Assembly: GCA_963930655.1 (NCBI GenBank)
Contig: OZ005609.1
Location: 10,894,501-10,958,500, forward strand
DNA length: 64,000 nt
Source: Myrica gale
Taxonomy: Eukaryota > Streptophyta > Magnoliopsida > Fagales > Myricaceae
Direction of reading: 5' to 3'
Shown: positions 44,900 through 56,525 of the stretch, piece after piece
How the letters are laid out: each line of letters starts with the position of its first letter
Numbering within the stretch: position 1 is the stretch's first letter
Program-made: the position numbers and the translations under genes
The notes under the pieces: model-generated
What the model was told of the DNA's origin: nothing
Database searches by the model: none
The model's input: only the letters and a program-made list of their open reading frames with translations

Positions 44900-46231
44900 G
44901 ACTCCAGTCAAGAACACCACTACTTCTCTTATCTACTCTCCGTCCGAATGGAAACCTGAAACAGATCCCAAATAATGGGAGTGAACCCAGGGCCGGATAC
45001 AGATGGATTGAAAGCACCCAATCAATACTTCCTAGCAGGATTAAGCTACGTGTCTGTTGCTCCTCGCACCTATTCAGCATAATTAATTCAGAAAACAGAA
45101 CGATTCCCCTTAAGATGAATACAAACAATCACTACGATAGATCACAAGACCTTGATTAAAAGATTAGAAACAGATCGAAGTACCTGATCAACTGGACTCC
45201 AGTCCAAAAATCAACTACAAGAAGTGACTGCAACCTTTTAGAATTCTTCAAACTACCTGATCACAGAGACACCATACGATATGGGTTAGATAATTGTACA
45301 TTATCAAAACCTATAGAACTTAACATGCATCATAGAATGACAAAGACAGCCATTTGTTCGATTCATAAAAAGCATGATCATGCACATCGCAGTGCCTTTT
45401 GCAGAACAACCTGATCAACTGAAAACTCCTTAGAAAACGACATGTATCATACGATTCCCTGAACCAAAAAGTAAAGTCGAAAAGCGTCTTGAAACGCAGT
45501 AAACAAAAACAAAAGGTAGAGTAGAGGAACGGAGAAGAGAATCAACCACAAGAAGAGCAACAACAAAACATGGTTATATGAAAATGATGCACATGAGAAT
45601 GGATTCTTAGAGCAAAACTCAAAACACTAGGATCATAGAGCTTACAACAATCAGATTACTGGGGTTCTTTGGATTAGCAGCTGTAACAACAGCACCTTCA
45701 GCTGTTTTTCCTCTTTCACTCTCAACCCATATTGGTACGATCTTTCTCTGTGTCTCTGTCTCTCTCTATCTGCCTCTGCCTCTGCCTCTGCCTCGTTCTG
45801 TCTCTTTGTTCCGCTGTGTCTTATGCTGTAGTTTCGTACTTTTGTGGGTGCGCCAAGAACTGTCAAAGAGAAAAGCAAAAGGATAAAAACAAAACAAAAG
45901 TGCTCGGAGGAGAGTAAAATCAGTAATACTAATTAATGACACTTCCTTAATATGATTAATTATTTCCTTAAATGTTGAGTTTTGTTTTTCAAATATTTCA
46001 CTCCTTTTGAAAATTTAAAGTTTTTTTGACAACAAAGAATTACAGTCTTCTAGATTGGAAAAAAAAATTGATTGAGGAAGAAAAAAATGAAATTACTCGG
46101 CTGTACTTTAGGTTAGGATTTCAAAAATGCTTTGTGTTTGTTTGTGAAATTTTTGGAAGTAAAAATTAATAAAAAAATAAAGATATTTTGTAGAAGTTGA
46201 TGAAAAAGTGGAGAGAGAGTAAAAGTTTGAA
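44900..46231. other. NET1 upstream region
   Basis: Probable NET1 leader and promoter, with leader introns possible. A pyrimidine-rich tract at 45740-45800 (repeats of tctctg and tctgcc on the plus strand) reads as a GA-rich block on the NET1 strand, common in plant 5' leaders. Beyond 45920 the sequence becomes AT-rich repeat spacer. The transcription start is not identifiable by eye. Confidence 0.4.
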
Positions 46232-46240
46232 TAAATATTA

Positions 46241-46472
46241 GGGATAAATATAAAATTGGTCCTTGTGCTATACGCAGAAATCGATTTAGTCCATGTAATA
46301 TGAAAAACATAAATTTAGTCTCTGTGATTCTATTTTTGTTTGTCGTTGGTCCTCCATCAGGAACTGTTTTTATCACTTTCTGAAATCACAGGTACTAAAT
46401 TTATGTTTTTCATATTATGGGGACTAAATCGATTTTTGCTTATAATACAGATACCAATTTTGCATTTATCCC
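46241..46472. mobile_element. MULE-type MITE, 232 bp, near-palindromic
   Basis: Ends GGGATAAATATAAAATTGGT and, inverted, GGGATAAATGCAAAATTGGT pair over about 90 bp each, so most of the element folds back on itself. A perfect 9-bp duplication TAAATATTA lies at 46232-46240 and 46473-46481. Confidence 0.85.
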
Positions 46473-46481
46473 TAAATATTA

Positions 46482-47735
46482 TAATTAAAAAAATTATCTG
46501 ATAGAGAAAAAAATATTATTTTATTATTTTTTAATAAAGAACGAAATATTGAAGTGCCGAATTATTCGAAAGCAAACGACACGTTAATCTCGTGTCTCTA
46601 CCGTGTTTGAGTAAAATAATCGTTTTTTGCATATCTTTTTAAGAAAATTTTATTGACCAAAATCCGCAGAGATTTTTGTTGCCAAAAATGAACAGTCGAC
46701 CCCAATAGTTTTCATTTTCGTATTGTTAATTTGTTAGACCTTTTATTCTCGATATTATTTATATCTTTACACGTGGCATTAACCAATGCCTTACATTTCT
46801 TGATTTGACCCCTTTTTCTTTTCTTCTAAAAGGTCATGATTAGGGTAGATTTCTCATTATTATTTGACTTTATTTTCAAACAGGTAAATAAAATTGCCGC
46901 CTTATTCAAAATAATTGTATATTTTTGTGGTCAAAGTATTTTCAGGGATAAAAATTAAGTACACTTTCGTTTATAAAAAAATATTTTAAAATATAATAAA
47001 ATTTTATAAATGTGTAAAACTATTATTTAAAATTTCAAAAATTCATACACAAATGTCAATATTTTTTACACGATCTCTAATAACTTTTCACACAAATTTT
47101 AATATCTTTTTAAAAAAAATTATAACAAATATTCTCTTTATATATTTTTTCACGTAACTTCAATATTTTTTATTAAATAATTATATCAATGTATCTTTCT
47201 ACATTTTTATAATTTTCAATAAAAATTAAATATCTTTAAAAAATTTCACTAATTTTACATAAAATTAAAATTATAGCATATATAAATACTGACAGTATTA
47301 TCAAAAAATTTAAAATTAAAAAAAATAAGTGAATTGTGAGAACAGTAAGGTGTTGCGCTGTAGACACGTGACAGTTGATGACAAAAAGGTCAACCCAATC
47401 AATGTTGGGACATAAACTACGAAAATACCATTAAAGTTTGGGGTCTCACCGTTGTTTGTACTTTGTAGACCTACCTGAAGGGCTAAAACGTCCATGCAAA
47501 AATTAGGGACTCTCAAGGTTTGTACGCGATCAATTAATCTTGTAAAGTACCTAGAAAAAAAAATTTAATCTTGTAAAGTGTGAGGGTATTTGAGTAATTA
47601 GATGTTTAGAATATTTTAGTGCTTGGGCCTGATATGACACGGTGTCGTTGTCTTTCGGAGATAAAGGTAGGGGGGCGGCGGGCAAGGACGGCCTTCATTC
47701 GTTACGCGACTAATAAATTCCTCTTTCCAAGTTAT
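46482..47735. other. AT-rich spacer
   Basis: No gene. 46900-47310 is very AT-rich, with 'aatatcttt/ttttcaca' words of decayed MITEs. 47310-47640 is of normal composition without a coding signature. Confidence 0.4.
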
Positions 47736-47738
47736 TCA

Positions 47739-47935
47739 GGCTGCGTTTGCATTCATAATATCTCCCAAAATTTTATCTCTCTCCTAATAAAATACTTTAA
47801 TATAATCTCTCTTTCTACCATAAAAAATATAAAAAATTATAAAAATATAAAAAATTACCTCTTTCTTCACCTTTTCACTAAACCCAATACCAACACATAT
47901 TCTCATACCAAAAATATTACAACACAAACACAACC
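47739..47935. mobile_element. PIF/Harbinger-type MITE, ~197 bp
   Basis: Ends GGCTGCGTTTGC and CAAACACAACC are flanked by TCA at 47736-47738 and 47936-47938. The interior matches the 28067 copy (ctctctcctaataaaatact, tttcactaaacccaatacca). Confidence 0.75.
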
Positions 47936-48326
47936 TCAGCATACTGACCAGTCCAAGTTTGATATTTTTTTTTTCTAAGCGGTCCTAGGTTATGTTCGTG
48001 TTGAGTAAAAATGTATAATTTTAGAGAAGTTGTAAATTGTTATGTTGAATAGTATTTTATTGGTGTTTGTGTAAAGTGGAGAGAGAAATGATTTGATGTA
48101 ATTGTTTAATAAAAAAGTATTAAAGTTATGTGAAAAAGTATAGAGAGATAAAATTTATGTTGAATAAAAAATTAAAAAAATTGTTGGAGATTGTGTAAAA
48201 ATATTGGTGTTTGTGTTTGAATTCTAAATATGTTTGGTGGTAGATTTGTGAATATACTTAATCTCGAAAAAATTGTGAAAACGAACATATCTCTAGTTTG
48301 ATATTCAGCTTTATGATACGATTGAC

Positions 48327-48691
48327 TAGGACTGTCTACCAAACCGACCCAAACAGGTCAAAATCGGACTGATTTTGGACAAACCGGACCTAGACCGGTA
48401 TACTATGGTCCAGTCCCGAGTTATCCATGTGGAAAACCGGACTTAGACCGGAGTATACCTTTCCAAACCGGCCCAAACCGGAAATTGGCCCAAAATAGCA
48501 CGGTTCAACCCCAAAATCGGCCCAAAATGGAACGGTCCACCCCAAAACCGGCCCAAAATGGCATGGCCCAAACCGATCCAGACCGGATCGGAGAAACCGG
48601 AGGTCGTACCGGACCGGACCGGTCTATATACTCTACAAAATGGCCGGTTTGGCCGGCCAAACCGGCCCGGACCGGAACTTGGACAGCTCTA
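48327..48691 (+). mobile_element. hAT-type MITE rich in CCGG words, copy 1
   Basis: 365 bp. The ends TAGGACTGTCTA and, inverted, TAGAGCTGTCCA are imperfect inverted repeats. The flanking 8 bp are cgattgac (48319-48326) and cggttgac (48692-48699), one mismatch. The interior repeats aaaccggcccaaa and accggaccggacc blocks. It is about 75-80 percent alike, by eye, to the copy at 50791-51222, in the same orientation. Open frames through it are products of the repeat. Confidence 0.8.
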
Positions 48692-48699
48692 CGGTTGAC

Positions 48700-49287
48700 T
48701 ACCTTTCCCCTCTCATAAAAGATAAAAAAAAACCCAGAAATAGAATCCCTCAAATATTAAGTTTATATTTATCAAACGGCACCCCAAATTATATTAGAGA
48801 TGTATCAAGCTCAAGGTAAATAATATTTAGTGAGAGCTTAAACTCACTAATTTTATTTGGTAAAGCAAAATAATTCGCGACATTTTTTATTTACCAGACT
48901 CAAATAGATCTTACTCAGTTTAGTTCTATTAGAAGATTTAACATTACGTCAAATTCAACTTTAGACCTGTACAACAATCTCTCATTGCATATATATCATT
49001 TAAGTCATGATTTTTGTTAATATAGAAAGCTGAATCAAGGTCGGCCAATTGACCGATGATATCTTTGACCAACTCATCCACAGTCCCGAAGGATTCTTAC
49101 ATTACTTTTCTATTATCAATTATATCATTCCTTTGGGTTTGCTAATAGTTAGGAATTCGATTTTAGTTTTCTATCTTTATAGAAAATGTTTCACAAATAA
49201 AGATGGAAGACTCAATATTCTTTTACACTCTACTTAAAAAAAACATAATTAATACTTCATATTTCTTGGTAGGGAAGAATTCATACA
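48700..49287. other. Spacer
   Basis: AT-rich, no gene or element with recognisable ends. Confidence 0.4.
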
Positions 49288-49690
49288 AGAATAAATACAT
49301 TTTACGCCCTTTAACTATTGGGTTATTGACACTTTTCACCTCAATTTTATTATTTTTGTCACATTGCACTAATCAACTTTTGATTTTATATACGCTTTGC
49401 ACTTTTTGTTAAAATTTTTCCATCAATTTAAGCCGAATTGGATTTTTTTTAGTCTCTAAAATTATGATTTTATCCTCGTAAAACAGTCGCCAAAAAAATA
49501 ATGGAGATAAATTGTCACTTCACCCACCAAAAGGTTATTTTCTATCTAAATTAACTGAAAATTTTAGTGGATGATACAAAGTGTATAAAATAAGTAATTG
49601 TTAGATGAAATATGACAAAAATAATAAATTGTGGTGTGAAGTATCAAAATCTTCGTAGTTGAAGGGTGCAACTAAGTGTATTTATCTTAA
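49288..49690. mobile_element. MITE with ~90-bp inverted ends
   Basis: The left end (ataaatacattttacgccct) and the right end read inverted (ataaatacacttagttgcac) pair over about 90 bp, including a shared ttattatttttgtca. I see no clear target duplication. The superfamily is undetermined; it may be Mutator-like. Confidence 0.55.
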
Positions 49691-50083
49691 TCCATATAGT
49701 CAAGTTTTACCCTCTTTTAAATCGGTCGAGATTTGCTCTAGAAAAATAGTGAACCAAAACCAAATTAAAGAGAACTTAAGACCCTGATTTGAAAAAGGGC
49801 GAAAACTCAAGGGCAACTTAAATCATATTACACTGAAGCTACGTTTCATTGCTCAAAACCAAAGTGACAGATCCTTGCACATTGATACACCGTCCAATGC
49901 ATGTGAAGGGACGATTTTATTGTCCGGTTCAGAAGAGGATCAAGAATTTGAGATTTTCATTAAAAAAATTATTTTCTGATACTTTTGGTATCGTGATCTT
50001 TTTAATTTATTGGATGGATGAAGAAATTACAAAAAAGAAGATATTTTCCATTTAGATATTCTGATAATTGATAATATAATTAA

Positions 50084-50605
50084 GGGATAAACTCATAATT
50101 AGCCCCTATGTTTGAGCAAAAATCAAGTTAGCCCCATATCTTTCAATCCAACAATTTGAGACCCATAACTTTTAAAACCTATCAATCTTAGCCCCCCGTC
50201 TAAATCAGGTGTTAAGTTCGACGGAAATTCATGCAAAATGACCGAAATGCCCCTCCAAAGTTAAATTTTTAAAAATAAATAAAAATATATATAAATTTAA
50301 GAAATAAATTAAAAAATATATATTATTGAAATAGAGTTTCAATATATTTTTATTTAAAAATATTAATTTTTAAAAAATATCATTTTTTCTTTTTAATGAA
50401 TTTTTTAAATATTTTTTATTAAATTTATTTTGAAGGGGTATTTTGGTCATTTTTCATGTTTTTCCGTCTGATTTAATGTCTAATATAGACGGGGGCAAAG
50501 ATTGATAGGTTTTGAAAGTTATGAGTATCAAATTGTTGGATTGAAAAATAGGGAGCTAACTATGATTTTTGTCCAAACATATGGGGCTAACTATGAGTTT
50601 ACCCC
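50084..50605. mobile_element. Non-autonomous MULE, 522 bp, same family as the Pack-MULE
   Basis: Terminal repeats of about 170 bp (50084 to about 50255 and about 50432-50605) begin gggataaactcataattag and, inverted, ggggtaaactcatagttag. A perfect 9-bp duplication TATAATTAA lies at 50075-50083 and 50606-50614. The core (50256-50431) is almost pure A/T with no gene. The ends share agttagccccatat, aatttgata and gcccc-cgt blocks with the terminal repeats of 6320-8800. Confidence 0.9.
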
Positions 50606-50790
50606 TATAATTAACATATTTACTTATCACTGGAGATAATCATTTAAGAACTATTATGTAACGCGCATTTCAGATATAGAACAATAAAGTGATCGTTGGG
50701 GAGATAAACACATGAGAATTTCTTAGCGAGATTATAATATAACATATAGGAATATTACTCAACCTATAAGAGCCCAACTATACATTCTAT

Positions 50791-51222
50791 TAGGCCTGTC
50801 CAAAAAACCGGCCGGACCGGACCGGACTGGCCAAACCGGACCGGCCCGGACCGGTTTTGACCCAAACCGGTTGACCGGACCGGTAAACCGGTGTATTCCG
50901 GTCCGGTTCCGGGTTACCCTTATGAAAACCCGGGACCGGACCGGAGTATACCTCTCCAAACCGGCCCAAACCGGAAATTGGCCCAAAATCGCAAGGCCCA
51001 ACCCAAAAACCGGCCCAAAATGGCATGACCCAACCTAAAAACCGGCCCAAAATGGCATGGCCCAAACCCGCCCAAACCGACCCAGACCGGACCGGTTAAA
51101 CCGGAAACCGGACCGGACCGGTCCGGTCATATAACCGGTCCGGTCTATATGCTTTGAAAAAGTTCCGGTTTGGCCGGCCAAACCGGACCGAACCGGCCCG
51201 GACCGGATGTTGGACACCCCTA
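50791..51222 (+). mobile_element. hAT-type MITE rich in CCGG words, copy 2
   Basis: 432 bp with ends TAGGCCTGTCCA and, inverted, TAGGGGTGTCCA. A perfect 8-bp duplication CATTCTAT lies at 50783-50790 and 51223-51230, diagnostic for hAT. It is dense in ccgg and accggaccgg words with many small palindromes (ggccggcc). Confidence 0.9.
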
Positions 51223-51230
51223 CATTCTAT

Positions 51231-54200
51231 ATTAATCATCACACTAGTGATTGAGACCCTTTTTTCTCTTGAGGCTCTTCTTGGAAGATCTACCTTGTAA
51301 CTAATGACAGAACACTTGCTTCTTCTTTCTATCCCGAATGGAAGCTCGCCTTATTCAATATGTTTTTTTCACTTGGGCATCCCTAAGATTCAGCTCGTGC
51401 TTCGCTCCGATCACTTTATCATTTCATGTGGATCAACTAATCGGCTACGATTTAGAGTGCCGTTTATTGAAGAATGCAAATTTTTTAAATGAATTAGAAT
51501 TGAAATGGTCAAATATATATATTTTTTAAGAAAAACTATGTTTTGCAATTTACATTTCAAAAAATTAAACTTGACATTACATCACTTTGTACCTTATATT
51601 AAAATCGCTTTATAATGTTAGAAAAAAAAAGATACATGTCACAATCTTCATTATAATATTATAATAAAAAGCCTAGAGTGTAAATCAATTATTAATTTAT
51701 GGCGTAAATTACAAAATGTGTGGAAGCTAAAAAGATGAAAAATGTAATTTTTGACTTTTTTTTTTTAATGTGAAACTGATTAAGACTCTTTCTAACTAAT
51801 AGAAGAATACTAATGCGGGAAGAACTCATGCCACCATGGATTTTCAGAAATACCACCAAGAAGTCTTCTTCTTCTTCTTTTTTAATGTACTCTTTGCGCT
51901 TCCAAAGTTCCAACCCCTTTTTCTGTGTCGGCAGAATGCCGTATTAACGGATTTTTTTTTCCTTTTCTTTGTGTAAGATTCTATTGTTTTATATATATAT
52001 AAAGTTGCCCGTGATTTACTTGAAAGGCGGGCATGGTATGGTTCAATGATGACATTAGTTGGGCGTCGGCTGAAGCAGATGGTGCCTCAGTGCCCACCAA
52101 CCCAAATTTATGTAGACTGTAAGCGACGCACATGCCTGATCAATGATAGCTTCCTACGTTGCAACTTAATTACGAGCAAAATTTATAGAACCTACTTCTA
52201 AGTGAATTCACTTAAGGGCACGATCGTTTTTTAAAAATTTGTTGAATTTTAATAATAGTGTGAATATTTAGATGATGTTTGAGCTTTATTGACATGCGTG
52301 TAAAAGTTATAAAAGTTGTATTGATGTGTGTAAAAAATATATAATATTAAGTTGTATTGGTATTCGTGTAGGAGTAATCTTAGAAGTATAAATTTAAAAA
52401 ATTGTATTCAAAATTTAGAATTTTTAGCGAAACTAACGTAACCTTAGAAAAAAAAGACTACCCAGAGAATACAAAAACGCATTAATTTCTTTTTATTTTC
52501 CAATCAGAAGTAGAATAAAAATAAACCGGACATTCAGAATTTGTTTTTTTTTTCTTAATAGGAACTCTTTTTTACATTCGTTTGGGGCAATCATGGTATC
52601 GGCCATATCATGCAAGATATTCAGTTGTTAACAAACTTCCAAAAAAAGGGTACATGTTCAACAACCGAAAGCATTCTTAAAGTGTTATTTTTCGTTGTAC
52701 CCAAAGGAATTCTTCTTAATTTATTAGAAAACCATCATCTAATTTAATTCTTTAATTATATTATTTAACAGTTCACTTATGAGATTAGAAAGTACGTGGA
52801 CACACTTATTAGGAAAATAATTTGACATGTTTAAATGAAGGTAGTGTCGAAGCTAGCGAGGTACAAATTTAAGATCATCAATTACTCTGATACTATATAA
52901 AATTAATTGTCTATCCCAAAAATTTAAATTATTAGAAAAATGTAAGATTTGTTTTCTTAATTATTTTCTCTAACGTACTACTTACATGCTTCAAAAATAA
53001 ATATTCTTCTTAATTATCTTCAAGTAATTTATTTATTTATTGGAAATATTATATATATGTGGAGGTAGATGAATGGGGAGTTCTACCTAAGATCTTCAAA
53101 AGTCAAGAAAAGCCTAATTGGCTGAGGTGTTATTCTTTGAACTAATCTAATTATTCGAGTGATGAGAAAGTCATATATATCCGAAGTGAATTATTGAAGG
53201 GATGAGAATCTTTACAAATGATGGATGATTGTTTGGAGGAACACGAGATACGTTAAAATCACTCAACAGCCGTCCAGAATGGCAAGCGTGGTAGTTTTGA
53301 TCGGTACTTCTAGCTAGCAAGACAAAGTATGATAAGGTTTTTGACGTGCCTTTAATTTGATTTGATCTGATCATGGTTGCGTAGCTAATCAGTCGTCTTA
53401 TGCATGCGCGTGCGAAAGATAAACGTTGTTCACTAAAATTTTTAAATAAACATAAAATAATCTTTTTTTTCATTATAATATTATACTATTAAATTAAATC
53501 TTCTCTCTTCACTTTTTAATAAAATATATATATTTTTCACAAACTCCGATACTCAAAATTTTTAAAACTCCAAAATTTCCCAAAACAAACATCACAGTCC
53601 AAAAGAGGAAACAAATTATTAAAATATTAGAATTAATGAACTTTTTAAGTCTTTAAATTTTACATCCTTTTTAACATCGTCCATAGATTTTTATTTCCGT
53701 CAATTTCGTACCTATTTATCAATTTAATCTTTATGTTTATTTCCATTAATAAAATGTCCAGGACATACACGTCATACTCAATTAAATAATGAAATGGTTT
53801 ATTTCATTGTGTCACCTCAGTAAAAAAAAAATTCATTTATTTATTTTAAAAAACCAATGGTGATTTTATTTTTGTAAATTTTTTTAAAAGTTTTGATAGA
53901 ATTGTGAATATTTATGTAGATTGAAATTTTATAAGTTTTTCTGTAAAAGCTATTGTGAAATTTTTTTAAAATATTTAATTTTTATTGGAGTTTGTAAAAA
54001 GTTGTAGAGATAGATGAATTCATGATGTAATTGTTTAACAAAAAAATATTTAAGTTAGGTAAAAAAGTATTGAGATAATATTTGTTATAATTTTTTTTCA
54101 AAAAAAATATTGGAGTTTGTGTGAAAAGTTGTTGGATATTGTATAAAAAGTATCGGTTTTGTGTATAAAATTTTGAAATTTTAGATGTTCATTTTATACA

Positions 54201-54235
54201 ATTGTTGAATTATATTATATTTTAGAATATTTTTG
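51231..54235. other. Gene-free spacer with decayed repeats
   Basis: 51240-51430 resembles 57660-57830 (ggaagtct/ggaagctc, cctaggagcaaccccgtgct-like text ending 'cgtgcttcgctc'), so both are copies of one unnamed repeat. 52220-52440, 53430-53600 and 53880-54200 are AT-rich MITE-like blocks of the gtttgtg.aaaattt type. The rest shows nothing I can name. Confidence 0.4.
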
Positions 54236-54239
54236 CAAA

Positions 54240-54440
54240 CGAAGGTTGCTCACGCGGGGAGCCCAGATCTCGACTCCCGTTCGCAAGGGGTGGCCCCCCT
54301 TCTCCTGCGAAGGAGCGGCCACCAATGCGATCCGTCGACGGGGTGGCTCGCATGCAGGGAGCCACCTTCGCGGCTCTCTTGAAAAGGCCGGGAGCCCTCC
54401 CCTAGCCAGCAAGGTGCTCTCGGCTCCCTTCCCCTATTCG
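54240..54440. other. GC-rich island in AT-rich spacer
   Basis: About 200 bp of roughly 65 percent GC, set in flanks near 25 percent. It has near-palindromic words (gggagccacc, ggtggctcgc) and starts and stops sharply. Both strands have open frames of 65-70 codons only because stop codons are rare in GC-rich DNA. No family is recognised. It may be an insertion into a MITE-like block (53880-54200 and 54440 on). Confidence 0.5.
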
Positions 54441-55170
54441 TGTATTTTTTTAATTTAACTTTATATTATTATTATTATTTTAAAACGTTAATTAATTTTG
54501 TTGTGATATTTTATTTTACTAATGTGGCACAATAAAATTGATTTGACATTTTTTAATAAATTTTGATACATGTGTCATTATCTAATTGGGTGTGATGTGG
54601 ATGATTGTTAGCTGAATAGATATTTTACTATCAGAAGTAGACGAAACGTTCAAATTGATAAAAATAAAGTAAACTAGAGACAAAATTGATCAAAACGAAA
54701 ACCTACGGATAATTTTAAAAAAAATATAAAAATATGTAAAACTCAAAGAATAAAATTATCATTCATCCAAAATATTATACATAATTTAAAGCCAACCATC
54801 ACCGATTGTCTCAGCGATAAAGGCAACCTCGAGACGAAGCCAATTTAAGGGGGAATTTTGGGACGTTGATATCGTACTTGCTCTTTGAGGTTTATTTATC
54901 TATAATCATTTCTCAATGGCAAAGGCAATCTCGAGACTATTTGAATTACGCCCCCGTCACGAATTAGATTTTTATTTCAGGAATTAGACTGGAGCCGATT
55001 TTAGTGGGAGGCTTTGGGGACGCTATTACCGATTGTCACCATGCTAACCTGTTCAATATTTGTCATTAGTCATGAAAAAAAAAAAATTTGTGTAAGCTTG
55101 CTTCACAAGATTTTTCGCATTACTAAAAAAAATAGAGATACATATATAAACCTATCCGACGTTATAATGA

Positions 55171-55367
55171 AGAGTGTGTTTGTTTTGTAAAATTTTAGTA
55201 TTGTTAAAATTTTAAGTATTGAGTTTAGTAAAAAAGTGAAAAGAGAGTTAATTTTTTATATTTTTTGTAGTGAAAAATAATGATTTAATGGAGGAGAGAG
55301 ATTATATTGTAATATTTTATTGTATTAAAATTTTAGGAGGGATAAAATTTTACAATGCAAACACAGT
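55171..55367. mobile_element. PIF/Harbinger-type MITE, ~197 bp, with a partial copy next to it
   Basis: Ends AGAGTGTGTTTG and CAAACACAGT are flanked by TGA (55168-55170 and 55368-55370). 55423-55582 is a second, partial member in the same orientation (tatgtttgtgttgtaaaatt, attgggtttagtgatgtt, gagattatattgtagtattt). Confidence 0.6.
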
Positions 55368-55656
55368 TGAAATGGCGAGGTTATTTGTATCCGTAAATTA
55401 ACCAGCAACAAAAGATTCCAAAGGTATGTTTGTGTTGTAAAATTTTTGGTATTGGGTTTAGTGATGTTACTTGGTTTAGTGAAAAAATGAAAAGAGATAA
55501 TTTTTTATATTTTTTGTAGTAAAAAGTTATGATTTGATGGGAGAAAGAGATTATATTGTAGTATTTTATCGTGAGTTGATTTTTCATTCCAACTCAAATC
55601 GAAAAAAGAACAAAAAAAAATAGAATGCACGACAAGTTTGGGTGACTCGTAAGTTT

Positions 55657-55828
55657 TGATAGGGTCACGTGGGGATGCTTATACGAGTATCTCTTACTTC
55701 CCACGCGAAAATAACGGCATTGAGTACGAGTAGTAGATTGTAGGCTGATAGGGTCACGTGGGGATGCTTATACGAGTATCTCTTACTTCCCACGCGAAAA
55801 TAACGGCATTGAGTAGTAGATTGTAGGC
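55657..55828. repeat. Tandem duplication of an 89-bp unit
   Basis: Unit 1 (55657-55745) and unit 2 (55746-55828) are identical except for a 6-base difference (gtacga present only in the first). Each has one G-box core CACGTG (55666-55671 and 55755-55760) in a gtcacgtgggg context. Near-perfect identity says the duplication is recent or an assembly artefact. Confidence 0.92.
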
Positions 55829-56224
55829 CAAAGTTAAAGATCTTTGGTGAAAAAAAAGGCAGGCAGGCACCCCACTTTACAGCTAGCTCACTGCAAAGAA
55901 CCGTTTTTAATCATTGCTCGTGGATGCTACAGTATAAGGAAGAACCTCTGATATCTACTTGTATTATGCAATATGCAGCAGTCCCACTGAATGTATACCA
56001 CAACCCATAACATCTCCTGCCTACTTTAAAATAAAAATAGTAAGGAGAAATTCTATGGGTTTGTGAAGGGCTGAAGGCATATATTCAAAATTAGAAAGAA
56101 AGTCAGATTCTAGAACGATAAAGGAAAAAAGCACAATGGAACGTTGGAATTGGTCTTCTTGAAACTCGTGGTGGAGTGGCCTGACTTTTTGGTGCACATG
56201 GGTAAAGAGCATTGCCTGTCTGAT

Positions 56225-56345
56225 CCATCATGACAGCGTCATCTTCAATTGCTCGGTCTGAACGAAGCAATCAAACTCTCGCGGTCTTCAACTGAAAACA
56301 GCTCGAATCGAACCCGCTGCTACATAGCAGGGCTAAAGGGAGGCT
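56225..56345 (-). other. Possible tRNA-derived SINE-like head
   Basis: Read on the minus strand there is a B-box-like gggttcgattcga at about 56311-56323 and, upstream, text 'ggcagggaagagcctccctt'. That is the spacing class of an internal RNA polymerase III promoter. I cannot fold a full cloverleaf, and no A-rich tail or target duplication is clear. Confidence 0.25.
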
Positions 56346-56525
56346 CTTCCCTGCCAAATTTCCTCCCTTCTCTTACTTGAACCCACTACACTACTTCACT
56401 GATCACTAGTTAGTTGTTCCGTTTTTTTCAAAGTCGGCTGCTATAAAATAGGTCACGCCACCTAATCATATTATATTAATATTCGTGACTTCTTTTTCAA
56501 TATGAGATGATAACATTTTTACATA

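Noticed and set aside
45651-45917. Arg/Glu-rich or Leu/Cys-rich open frames upstream of NET1
   Set aside because: They translate a simple tctctg/tctgcc tract and are not conserved proteins.
48485-48753. Open frames through the CCGG-rich repeats (also 50759-51217)
   Set aside because: They are low-complexity translations of hAT MITE repeats with no conserved protein.
54215-54458. Proline/arginine-rich open frames in the GC-rich island
   Set aside because: Both strands are open merely because of base composition; no start context or family.
56225-56345. A functional tRNA gene
   Set aside because: Only a B-box-like word is convincing; acceptor and anticodon stems could not be paired.
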